Source of the DNA: CAYXGZ01 sp964464755
GTDB lineage: Bacteria > Planctomycetota > MHYJ01 > JACPRB01
Assembly (NCBI GenBank): GCA_964464755.1
Contig: CAYXGZ010000076.1
Coordinates: 1-13,615 of the forward strand
DNA: 13,615 nt
Direction: 5' to 3'
The notes under the pieces were generated by a model. It worked only from the letters and a program-made list of their open reading frames with translations. It was not told the origin of the DNA and ran no database searches. A program made the position numbers and the translations under genes. This document shows, in pieces, positions 6,198-12,785 of the stretch (positions are counted from its first letter, which is position 1; every line of letters starts with the position of its first letter).

Positions 6198-7141
6198 TGC
6201 GGCTGCGCAGCCTGCAGGCCGACTGGCCGCCGGAGCTGACCCGCCCCGTCGAGGACTTCGAGCGCGGCTTCATCTACCCGCCCGACCCCCGGACGGGCAA
6301 CCGCATCGTCCACGGCGCCCAGACGCTCGCGCAGCTCCGGGCCCTCGGCCCGGCCTCGTCGTTCATCGCCGAGGAGGAGTCGGGTCGCGTCGACGGGCTG
6401 CTGGGCGTCGCGATCCGGCAGCTCCGCACGCCGGACGGCGAGGCGGTCCCGGTGCTGCAGGTCGTCGACTACCGGCTCCGGCCGGGCGGGGACGCCGAGG
6501 CGGGGAAGCGGCTGGCCCAGGCGGCGCACCTCTGGGGCTACTCGAAGGTGCACGCGGCGTTCGCGCTCGTGCCCGAGGACGATTCGCCCGAGGCCCCGGT
6601 CTACGCCGACCGCGCGTCGATCCCCGCGTTCCGCCCGCTCGCGAAGGTCGCGGTCTTCAAGTTCCCCTGCCCGGCGACCGGGGAACCGGACGACACCTGG
6701 CGCGCCCCGGCCGCGGAGGTCGAGCGCGCCTTCGTGGACTCCGTGCTCGGCCGCTACGCGCTGCCGGCCGGCGACGCCGCGGCCCGGTCCCGGATGGAGC
6801 CGGTCGGCCTGGTCGCCCCGGACCGCGCGGCCTGCGGGCTCGTCGAGGACGTCCGCCGGCACCGGCGGGTCCTGCGCGCCGACGGGCGCGAGCGGCCCTG
6901 GGCCCACCTCTCGAATTTCACCTTCCGCGAGGGGCCCGCGGCCCTGGAGCTCATCTCGCGGGCGCTGCAGCACGCGGCGAAGGCGGGCTGCACCTCGCTC
7001 TGCGTGGCGGTGCCCGAGCCGGACGCGAAGCGCCTGCGTCCGGAGGTCGCGCGGATGAAGGTGACCGAGATCCCGGTCCGGGTCTTCGGGACGCTGCTCG
7101 ACCTGAGCCCGGCCTGGCACGTCTCGAGCGCCGAAATCTAG
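6197..7141 (+). CDS. Uncharacterised protein with possible GNAT-like acyltransferase fold
   Basis: The 314-aa protein has a stretch near residues 55-110 resembling the core of GNAT N-acyltransferases: SFIAEEESGRVDGLLGVA as a strand-turn-strand, a second long strand ending VLQVVDYRLRPG, then a Gly/Ala helix (AEAGKRLAQAA) where acetyl-CoA would bind. A second half (about 240-310) could be a degenerate repeat of the same fold (AHLSNFTFREGPAALELI then AAKAGCTSLCVAVPEP). The canonical R/Q-x-x-G-x-G/A pyrophosphate loop is not clear, so the assignment is tentative. The ATG overlaps the previous TGA (TGATG), with GGAG 5 nt upstream. It is the last gene of the suhB operon. Its TAG shares a CTAG with the stop of the convergent dehydrogenase gene, leaving no room for a terminator. 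Confidence 0.65.
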   Translation: MRLRSLQADWPPELTRPVEDFERGFIYPPDPRTGNRIVHGAQTLAQLRALGPASSFIAEEESGRVDGLLGVAIRQLRTPDGEAVPVLQVVDYRLRPGGDAEAGKRLAQAAHLWGYSKVHAAFALVPEDDSPEAPVYADRASIPAFRPLAKVAVFKFPCPATGEPDDTWRAPAAEVERAFVDSVLGRYALPAGDAAARSRMEPVGLVAPDRAACGLVEDVRRHRRVLRADGRERPWAHLSNFTFREGPAALELISRALQHAAKAGCTSLCVAVPEPDAKRLRPEVARMKVTEIPVRVFGTLLDLSPAWHVSSAEI

Positions 7142-8607
7142 GCCCGGAAGACGTTCTCCCGCCCGACCGCCACGTTCCGGCACGCGTTGCGCGTGTCGAT
7201 CACCAGCCGCGCGTGCCGCGCGATCTCCTCGTAGTCGAACGCCGAGTGGTCGGTGACGATGACGACGGCGTCGTGCGAGCCGACCTCGCCGGCCGTCGGC
7301 TCGACCTTCCTCATCCGGAGCCCGGGGTAGTGCCGCATCTCCGGGATCTCCTCGAAGTGCGGATCGGCCCACGAGAGCACCGCGCCCTTGCGCTGGAGGA
7401 TCTGCGCGATCTTGAAGGCCGGGGACTCGCGCGGGTCGTCGATGTCCTTCTTGTAGGCCAGGCCGAGGATGAGGACGCGCGCGCCCTTGAGCCGGCGGCG
7501 CCGGGACTTGAGGACCTCCTCGAGCCGCTCGACGACGTAGTACGGCATGCGCACGTTGAGCACGCCGGCCAGCTCGATGAAGCGCGTGACGAACCCGTGC
7601 TCGCGGGCCTTCCACGAGAGGTAGAAGGGGTCGATCGGGATGCAGTGGCCGCCGAGCCCCGGGCCCGGGTAGAAGGCCTGGAAGCCGAAGGGCTTCGTCG
7701 ACGCCGCGGCGATCGTCTCCCAGACGTCGATGCCCATCCGGTCGAAGCACATCTTGAGCTCGTTGACGAGCGCGATGTTGACGCAGCGGTAGATGTTCTC
7801 GAGCAGCTTCGCGGACTCCGCGACCTCGGGCGAGGAGACCTCGACGACCTTCTCGACGGCGCTGCCGTAGAGGGCCGAGGCGGCGCGCAGGCTGTCGGCG
7901 TCGAGGCCGCCGACGATCTTGGGGATCGACGCGTTCGTGAAGGTCTTGTTGCCCGGGTCCTCGCGCTCGGGGGAGAAGGCGAGGAAGTAGTCGCGGCCGC
8001 AGCGGAGCCCGGACTTCGCGAGCTCGGGGAGCATGATCTCCCGGGTCGTCCCCGGGTAGGTCGTGGACTCGAGCACGACGAGCTGGCCCGCGCGGAGGCG
8101 GGGGCGGATCGAGGCGGCGGTCTTCTCGATGTACGACAGGTCGGGGCGGCCGTCGCCGGTCAGCGGCGTGGGGACGCAGATGATGATCGCGTCGGGGACG
8201 CGGAGCTTGCGGAAGTCGGAGGTCGCCTCGAACTTGCGGGCGCGGCGGTACTTCCGCACGAGCTCGGAGGGGACGGAGTCGATGTACGACTCGCCCGCGT
8301 TGAGGCTCCGGACCTTGCGGGGGTCCACGTCGAAGCCGAGGACGCGGAAGCCCTTGGAGAGGAAGAGACGGACGAGGGGGAGCCCGACGTAGCCGAGGCC
8401 GATGACGCCGACGACGGCACGGCGGCTCCGGATCTTCGCGACGAGCGCGGCGGCGGGGCGCGGCCGGCGCAGGATGGGGCGCGAGGAGTCCGCGCGGTCC
8501 TCCGCGACCGAGTTGGGCCAGGGCCGGTAGCCGTGGGGCGCCTCGCGCGTGCCCCGGCGGTCGTCAACAGGCTCGGAGCGCGGCAGCCAGGGACTCGGTG
8601 GCGGCAT
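7138..8607 (-). CDS. UDP-N-acetylglucosamine 6-dehydrogenase-type nucleotide-sugar dehydrogenase
   Basis: This enzyme oxidises C6 of a UDP-hexose twice with NAD+, giving the uronate for surface polysaccharide. The 489-aa product has the Rossmann motif GLGYVG (70-75), STTYPGTTRE (181-190), FSPEREDPG (211-219), KLLEN with K267 and N271, and the catalytic Cys322 in GGHCIPIDP followed by FYLSWKAREHG. That last motif fits the UDP-GlcNAc (WbpA/WbpO) branch better than UDP-glucose dehydrogenase. About 65 residues precede the Rossmann motif where relatives have roughly 10-15; the extra part is rich in Arg, Pro and Asp. No other ATG, GTG or TTG lies in frame before the fold, so ATG 8607 is the only ordinary start. 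It overlaps the aminotransferase gene by 44 nt, with a modest AAAGG upstream. It is the last gene of the guaB operon. Substrate choice is inferred. Confidence 0.85.
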   Translation of the reverse strand: MPPPSPWLPRSEPVDDRRGTREAPHGYRPWPNSVAEDRADSSRPILRRPRPAAALVAKIRSRRAVVGVIGLGYVGLPLVRLFLSKGFRVLGFDVDPRKVRSLNAGESYIDSVPSELVRKYRRARKFEATSDFRKLRVPDAIIICVPTPLTGDGRPDLSYIEKTAASIRPRLRAGQLVVLESTTYPGTTREIMLPELAKSGLRCGRDYFLAFSPEREDPGNKTFTNASIPKIVGGLDADSLRAASALYGSAVEKVVEVSSPEVAESAKLLENIYRCVNIALVNELKMCFDRMGIDVWETIAAASTKPFGFQAFYPGPGLGGHCIPIDPFYLSWKAREHGFVTRFIELAGVLNVRMPYYVVERLEEVLKSRRRRLKGARVLILGLAYKKDIDDPRESPAFKIAQILQRKGAVLSWADPHFEEIPEMRHYPGLRMRKVEPTAGEVGSHDAVVIVTDHSAFDYEEIARHARLVIDTRNACRNVAVGRENVFRA

Positions 8608-9874
8608 CGATGTGGCCTTTCTCGACCGTGAGGGCGGGCAGGAAGCGGATCGCGGTCTCCCCGCAGCCCAGGAGGAGCAGGCCGCGGCGGAAGCACTGCT
8701 CGACGATGCGGTCGCGGCGGGCGGGGTCCGGCTCGCGCGTCGCCTTGGACTTCACGACCTCGATCGCGCGCAGCAGGCCGAGCCCGCGCTCCTCGTACAG
8801 GAAGTCGTGCTTGGCGACCAGGGCCTTGAGCTTGACCGAGAGGTAGGTGCCGAGCTCGGCGGCGCTTTCGACCAGCCCGTCGCGCTCGATGATCTCGATC
8901 GTCTTGAGCCCCGCCGCGCAGGCGACGGGGTTGCCGCCGAAGGTGTTCGCGTGGGCGCCCGAGGGCCAGACGTGGAGGTCCTTGCGGGCGATCATGGCGC
9001 CGATCGGGAGCCCGCCGCCCACGGGCTTGGCGACCGTGAGGATGTCGGGGACGACCCCGAAGTGGTCCATCGCGTTGATCTTCCCGGTCCGGCCGAGCCA
9101 GGTCTGCACCTCGTCGGCGACGAGGAGGATGCCGTGCTCGTCGCAGACCTTGCGGAGGCCCTGCAGGAAGTCCCTGGTCGCGACGTTGTAGCCGCCCTCG
9201 CCCTGGACGGGCTCGACGAAGATCGCGGCGACGTCCTCGGGCGGGCAGGTCTTGCGGAAGACCCACTTCGTGAGGAACTCGAGGTCGTTGAAGATCGCGT
9301 GGGTGACGTCGAGCAGCGGGGCGAAGTGCCTCCGCTGCGCGGGCTTCGAGGCGGTCAGCGAGAGCGCGCCGAGCGTCCGGCCGTGGAAGGAGTTGTAGAA
9401 CGCGATGAGGCGCGGGCGGCGCGTGACGTAGCGGGCGAGCTTGATGGCCGCCTCGTTGGACTCGGTGCCCGAGTTCGTGAGGAAGCACTGCTTGGGCTCG
9501 CGGCCGGGGGCCAGCGAGGCGAGCTTCTCGGCGAAGCGGGCCATGACGTCGTAGTAGAAGTCCGTCCCGGCCATGTGCATGAAGCGGCCGGCCTGGGCGG
9601 CCACCGCGGCGACCACCTCGGGGTGGGCATGGCCGACGGCGTTGACGGCGACGCCGGCCGTGAAGTCGAGGAAGCGGTTGCCGTCCGGATCCCAGAGGAA
9701 CTGCCCCTCGCCGCGGTCGATCACCAGCGGGTAGGAGCGCGTGTAGCTCGGCGTGATGAAGCGCGCGTCGCGGTCGATGATCGCCTTCGCCCGCGGTCCG
9801 GGCGGATCGACGAGGATCTCGGGCCCGAACGCCCCGGACGGGGCGGGCGGCTTGCGGGAGGCGGTCCGGCCCAT
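8564..9874 (-). CDS. Class-III PLP-dependent aminotransferase (ornithine/4-aminobutyrate type)
   Basis: The 436-aa fold-type I aminotransferase has all family marks: WDPDGNRFLDFTAGVAVNAVGH (near 61-82), TNSGTESNEAAIKLAR (133-148), YNSFHGRT (160-167), VEPVQGEGG (220-228), ADEVQTWLGRTG (253-264), the PLP lysine K283 in TVAKPVGGG, and TFGGNPVACAA (311-321). The N-terminal PSYTRSYPLVIDRGEG and HMAGTDFYYDV resemble archaeal ornithine/4-aminobutyrate aminotransferases more than bacterial ArgD, from memory of those families. The substrate is therefore probably an omega-amino acid such as ornithine, GABA or lysine, but it cannot be fixed. The usual QTGFGRTG reads QTWLGRTG. The ATG overlaps the guaB stop (TGATG) and has a strong Shine-Dalgarno (AAGGGAGGGAG). 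The frame is open further upstream only as a shadow of guaB. Confidence 0.88.
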   Translation of the reverse strand: MGRTASRKPPAPSGAFGPEILVDPPGPRAKAIIDRDARFITPSYTRSYPLVIDRGEGQFLWDPDGNRFLDFTAGVAVNAVGHAHPEVVAAVAAQAGRFMHMAGTDFYYDVMARFAEKLASLAPGREPKQCFLTNSGTESNEAAIKLARYVTRRPRLIAFYNSFHGRTLGALSLTASKPAQRRHFAPLLDVTHAIFNDLEFLTKWVFRKTCPPEDVAAIFVEPVQGEGGYNVATRDFLQGLRKVCDEHGILLVADEVQTWLGRTGKINAMDHFGVVPDILTVAKPVGGGLPIGAMIARKDLHVWPSGAHANTFGGNPVACAAGLKTIEIIERDGLVESAAELGTYLSVKLKALVAKHDFLYEERGLGLLRAIEVVKSKATREPDPARRDRIVEQCFRRGLLLLGCGETAIRFLPALTVEKGHIDAATESLAAALRAC

Positions 9875-11340
9875 CACTCCCTCCCTTCGACGCTGTAGTT
9901 CGGCGCTTCCTTGATGATCAGGATGTCGTGGGGGTGGCTCTCGCGCAGGCCCGCGGAGCTGACGCGGATGAAGCGGGTCTGCGTGCGCAGCTCGTCGATC
10001 GTCTGCGTGCCGCAGTAGCCCATGCCCGCGCGGACGCCGCCGACCATCTGGTAGACGAGGTCGTGCAGGGAGCCCTTGGTCGGGACCATGCCCTCGACGC
10101 CCTCGGGGACGAGCTTGCCCTTGTCCTCGACGTCGCGCTGGCCGTAGCGGTCCTTGGAGCCCTTGACCATCGCGCCGAGCGAGCCCATGCCGCGGTAGAC
10201 CTTGTAGTTGCGGCCCTTGTGGATGATCGTCTCGCCCGGGCTCTCGGCGCAGCCCGCGAGCAGGCTGCCGACCATGACGCAGCTCGCGCCGGCCGCGAGG
10301 GCCTTCGTGATGTCGCCGGAGTGCCGGATGCCGCCGTCGGCGATCACCGGGATGCCCGCGGGCTCGGCGACGCGCGCGACCTCCATGACCGCCGTGATCT
10401 GCGGGACGCCGACGCCCGCGATGATGCGCGTCGTGCAGATCGAGCCGGGCCCGATGCCGACCTTGAGGCCGTTGACGCCCGCCTCGACGAGGTCCCGGGC
10501 CGCCTCGGCCGTGGCGATGTTGCCCGCGACGAGCTGCACCTCGGGATGCTTCTTGCGGATGTCGCGGACCGTCGTGATCACGTTCTCCGAGTGGCCGTGG
10601 GCCGTGTCGACCACGATCACGTCCGCGCCCGCCTCGACGAGGAGCGTCGCGCGGTCGAGGTCGAAGACGCCGACCGCGGCGCCGACGCGGAGCCGGCCGC
10701 GCGAGTCCTTGCAGGCCCGGGGGTGGAGGCGGACCTTGTTGAGGTCCTTCATCGTGACCAGGCCGCGGAGCGTCATCGCGTCGTCCACGATGAGCAGCTT
10801 CTCGACCTTGCTCTTGCCGAGCAGGGTCCGCGCGTCCTCGGCGGAGATGCCGACGGGCGCGGTGACCAGGGGCGAGCGGGTCATGATCTCCGCGAGCTTG
10901 CGCTCGTCCCCGCCCTGGAAGCGGAGGTCGCGCGAGGTGACGATGCCCTGGAGCTTGCGGTTCAGCGTGATCGGGATGCCCGAGATGTTGTTCTCCGCCA
11001 TGAAGCGGCGGGCCGTCGCGACGGTCTCCTCGGGCCCGAGGCAGATGGGGTCCTGGACGACGCCGGCCTCGTAGCGCTTCACCTTGGCGACCTCGCGGGC
11101 CTGGTCGGCGGGCGCGAGGTTCTTGTGGACGATGCCGATGCCGCCCTCCTGGGCCAGCGCGATCGCGAGGCGGGCCTCGGTGACGGTGTCCATCGCCGCG
11201 GAGATGAGCGGGATGTTGATCCGGATCCCGGAGCTGAGGCGGGTGGAGACGTCGACTTCGGTGGGGACGACCTTCGACCGGCGCGGGACGAGCAGGACGT
11301 CGTCGAACGTGATCCCTTCGCCGATGATCTTGTCGGTCAT
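9874..11340 (-). CDS. guaB: Inosine-5'-monophosphate dehydrogenase
   Basis: This enzyme oxidises IMP to XMP with NAD+, the committed step of GMP synthesis. The 488-aa length is standard. Visible elements are the N-terminal TFDDVLLVPRRS (11-22), a CBS pair at about 95-205 (GIPITLN, GIVTSRDL, LLIVDD, GLVTMKDL), VDTAHGHS (244-251), GNIAT, the active-site loop GIGPGSICTTR with Cys302, IADGGIRHSGD (333-343), MVGSLLAG and YRGMGSLGAM (382-391). The flap has RYGQ at 398-401 where RYFQ is common, and the C-terminal GYCGTQTI is present. The start is fixed by the family N-terminus and a strong promoter ending 20 nt upstream, but no clear Shine-Dalgarno precedes it. It leads a three-gene unit with the aminotransferase and the sugar dehydrogenase. 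guaA is not nearby. Confidence 0.97.
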   Translation of the reverse strand: MTDKIIGEGITFDDVLLVPRRSKVVPTEVDVSTRLSSGIRINIPLISAAMDTVTEARLAIALAQEGGIGIVHKNLAPADQAREVAKVKRYEAGVVQDPICLGPEETVATARRFMAENNISGIPITLNRKLQGIVTSRDLRFQGGDERKLAEIMTRSPLVTAPVGISAEDARTLLGKSKVEKLLIVDDAMTLRGLVTMKDLNKVRLHPRACKDSRGRLRVGAAVGVFDLDRATLLVEAGADVIVVDTAHGHSENVITTVRDIRKKHPEVQLVAGNIATAEAARDLVEAGVNGLKVGIGPGSICTTRIIAGVGVPQITAVMEVARVAEPAGIPVIADGGIRHSGDITKALAAGASCVMVGSLLAGCAESPGETIIHKGRNYKVYRGMGSLGAMVKGSKDRYGQRDVEDKGKLVPEGVEGMVPTKGSLHDLVYQMVGGVRAGMGYCGTQTIDELRTQTRFIRVSSAGLRESHPHDILIIKEAPNYSVEGRE

Positions 11341-11360
11341 GGGGCCCCGGAATTGGAGGG

Positions 11361-11389
11361 AATATAGGGGCCCCCCGGGGACCCGTCAA
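11361..11389 (-). promoter_or_regulatory. Promoter of the guaB operon
   Basis: On the minus strand, TTGACG (11384-11389) and TATATT (11361-11366) are spaced by exactly 17 nt, matching the sigma-70 consensus at 5 of 6 positions each. The ATG lies 20 nt after the -10, giving a leader of about 13 nt that holds GGGGCCCC next to the start codon. The spacer is itself G/C-block palindromic (CCCCGGGG at 11373-11380). Confidence 0.75.
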
Positions 11390-11399
11390 GGTAATGGGG

Positions 11400-11428
11400 T
11401 CGACAGGGGAGGGGACGGCGTACATAAT
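11400..11428 (+). promoter_or_regulatory. Promoter of the HEAT lipoprotein gene
   Basis: TCGACA (11400-11405) and CATAAT (11423-11428) are spaced by 17 nt, 5 of 6 matches each. The -35 is 10 nt from the -35 of the divergent guaB promoter. The ATG is 38 nt downstream, so the leader is about 30 nt. Confidence 0.6.
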
Positions 11429-11441
11429 GTCGGCCAACCGG

Positions 11442-11453
11442 TCCCCGCGGGGA
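11442..11453. repeat. Palindrome in the leader of the HEAT lipoprotein gene
   Basis: TCCCCGCGGGGA is a perfect 12-bp palindrome ending 13 nt before the ATG. It could be an operator downstream of the promoter. As RNA hairpin it would need an open loop, so protein binding is more likely than attenuation. No Shine-Dalgarno follows it. Confidence 0.35.
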
Positions 11454-11466
11454 TCGTTCAAGCCAC

Positions 11467-12513
11467 ATGAAGCACGCCGCCGCTCTGCTCGTCCTGCTGG
11501 CCGCCGCCGGGTGCGCGGGCCGCTCGGGCGACGAGTCCACGCTCAAGTTCTACGACTGGCTCAACCTCCGCATCGCCGAGTTCAACGCCGCGCTCGACAG
11601 CCGCAACCACGCCCTGATGGTCCAGATCGAGCAGAAGATCTCCGAGATGACGGGGAAGCGCTACGACGAGGTGGCCACCGACGCCGCGTCGAGCACCGAC
11701 CCGGCCCGGCGCTGGCTCGCCGTCATCGCCCTGGGCTTCTCGCACCGGCCGGAGTCCGCGGCGCACCTCGAGCCCCGGCTGGCCGACGCCGACCCGATGG
11801 TCCGCGGCGCGGCCGCGGCCGCGTTCGGCAACCTGCACGCGCCGAACCCGCCGGTCGCCAAGATCGCCGCGCTGCTCGACGACGCGACGCCGGAGACGCG
11901 CCTCGCGGCGCTCTTCGCGCTCAAGGAGCTGCTGCCCGCGGGCTCCGACGCGCCCTGCCTGGCCCGCGTGATCGAGTTCCTGGACGACCGCGAGTTCCGC
12001 TTCCGCTCGGAGGCGGTGCTCGTGCTCGGAGCGACGCGCCGGCCGGACCACCTGTCCGTGCTCGTGAAGCGGGCCCTGAAGGACGACCACGACCTCGTCC
12101 GCATGAACGCGGCGATGGCCATCGGCGGCTACGGCGCGGACGGCACGGACGCCGTGCCCACGCTGATCGAGCGGCTGAAGGACCGCGAGGCGAACGTCGT
12201 CGAGGCCGCGTACTGGGCGCTCAAGCAGATCACGGGCCGGACCGACGCGGACCGCTCCTACGGCGCGTGGCGCGAGTGGTACGACGACGTGATCAAGCTC
12301 TTCGAGTACGCCTGCCCGCAGCACCCGGAGGTCGTGCGCGAGTTCGGCGGCCCGTGCCCGCAGTGCGGGGCCCGCCTCGAGCCGCGCTCGAAGGCCGACC
12401 CGAACTTCGAGTACTACTGCCCGAAGGACCCCGACGTCGTGCTGCCCAAGTGGGGGAAGTGCCCGAAATGCAAGGCCAGCCTGGTCCCGAGGCGTCGGGA
12501 CGCGGTGAAGTAG
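11467..12513 (+). CDS. HEAT-repeat lipoprotein with two C-terminal degenerate heavy-metal-binding (HMBD-like) modules
   Basis: The 348-aa protein has a lipoprotein-type signal peptide: MKH, a hydrophobic stretch and a lipobox-like AAGC with Cys16 (Ala at -3 is a weaker match). It would be anchored on the outer side of the cytoplasmic membrane or in the outer membrane. Residues about 75-255 form HEAT repeats (RRWLAVIALGFS, VRGAAAAAFGNL, TRLAALFALKELL, FRSEAVLVLGAT, VRMNAAMAIGGYG, VVEAAYWALKQITG). The C-terminus carries two similar zinc/metal modules: YACPQHPEV...CPQCG (C283, C297, C300) and YYCPKDPDV...CPKCK (C318, C332, C335). Both keep the spacing of the HMBD pattern YxCPMHPE...GxCPxCGM, but the Met positions and, in the second copy, the His are replaced. 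The gene has its own promoter, divergent from guaB, and no Shine-Dalgarno. The specific function is unknown; metal-stabilised protein binding in the envelope is inferred. Confidence 0.85.
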   Translation: MKHAAALLVLLAAAGCAGRSGDESTLKFYDWLNLRIAEFNAALDSRNHALMVQIEQKISEMTGKRYDEVATDAASSTDPARRWLAVIALGFSHRPESAAHLEPRLADADPMVRGAAAAAFGNLHAPNPPVAKIAALLDDATPETRLAALFALKELLPAGSDAPCLARVIEFLDDREFRFRSEAVLVLGATRRPDHLSVLVKRALKDDHDLVRMNAAMAIGGYGADGTDAVPTLIERLKDREANVVEAAYWALKQITGRTDADRSYGAWREWYDDVIKLFEYACPQHPEVVREFGGPCPQCGARLEPRSKADPNFEYYCPKDPDVVLPKWGKCPKCKASLVPRRRDAVK

Positions 12514-12536
12514 CCCCGGTCTTCCACGACGCCCCG

Positions 12537-12734
12537 GTGCGCATCCCGTTCGCGACGCCCGCGCCCGCCCGGAGGCGCCCCGCGGACGTCGTCCCGAGCG
12601 TCGTCCTGGGCCTGGCGGCCCTCGCCTGGATCGGGGCGGCCGCGGACCACCCGGGACCGGGGACGCTCGCGGCGGCGGGGGCCTTCGGCCTGGCCTCGGC
12701 GGCGGACTTGGCGGTCCGGGCCCTCGGCCGCTGA
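12537..12734 (+). CDS. Doubtful small two-helix membrane protein (65 aa)
   Basis: A 65-codon frame begins at GTG 12537, 23 nt after the lipoprotein stop. It has a basic, proline-rich N-terminus (PARRRP), then two hydrophobic segments, VVPSVVLGLAALAWIGAAA and GTLAAAGAFGLASAADLAV, ending ALGR-TGA. The positive-inside layout suits a small membrane hairpin. Against it, there is no Shine-Dalgarno, the start is GTG, the frame is also open upstream as a shadow of the lipoprotein gene, and GC-rich intergenic DNA often encodes Ala-rich hydrophobic stretches. If not a gene, this 270-nt stretch to rplM holds nothing else I can identify except the rplM promoter. Confidence 0.3.
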   Translation: MRIPFATPAPARRRPADVVPSVVLGLAALAWIGAAADHPGPGTLAAAGAFGLASAADLAVRALGR

Positions 12735-12745
12735 CCGATTTCGGT

Positions 12746-12774
12746 TTGACTTGACCCCCCGTCGCTGATATAGT
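12746..12774 (+). promoter_or_regulatory. Promoter of rplM-rpsI
   Basis: TTGACT (12746-12751) and TATAGT (12769-12774) are spaced by 17 nt, 5 of 6 matches each. The ATG is 11 nt after the -10, so the mRNA would have a leader of only about 4-5 nt, too short for a Shine-Dalgarno or a ribosomal-protein feedback site upstream of rplM. Confidence 0.75.
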
Positions 12775-12785
12775 TCCCGCCTCTT

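Noticed and set aside
5831..7750. Very long minus-strand open frame through the GNAT-like gene and the dehydrogenase
   Set aside because: Composition is shadow-like, and the real dehydrogenase with all catalytic motifs is in another frame of the same strand.
8564..8607. Overlap of aminotransferase and dehydrogenase genes as a sign of a frameshift or gene fusion
   Set aside because: Both proteins are complete: the aminotransferase ends at a normal family C-terminus and the dehydrogenase carries its full Rossmann fold downstream.
9875..11461. Upstream extension of the aminotransferase frame to 11461
   Set aside because: It is an out-of-frame shadow of guaB on the same strand, full of Arg/Gly/Pro runs; the aminotransferase starts at ATG 9874 with a strong Shine-Dalgarno.
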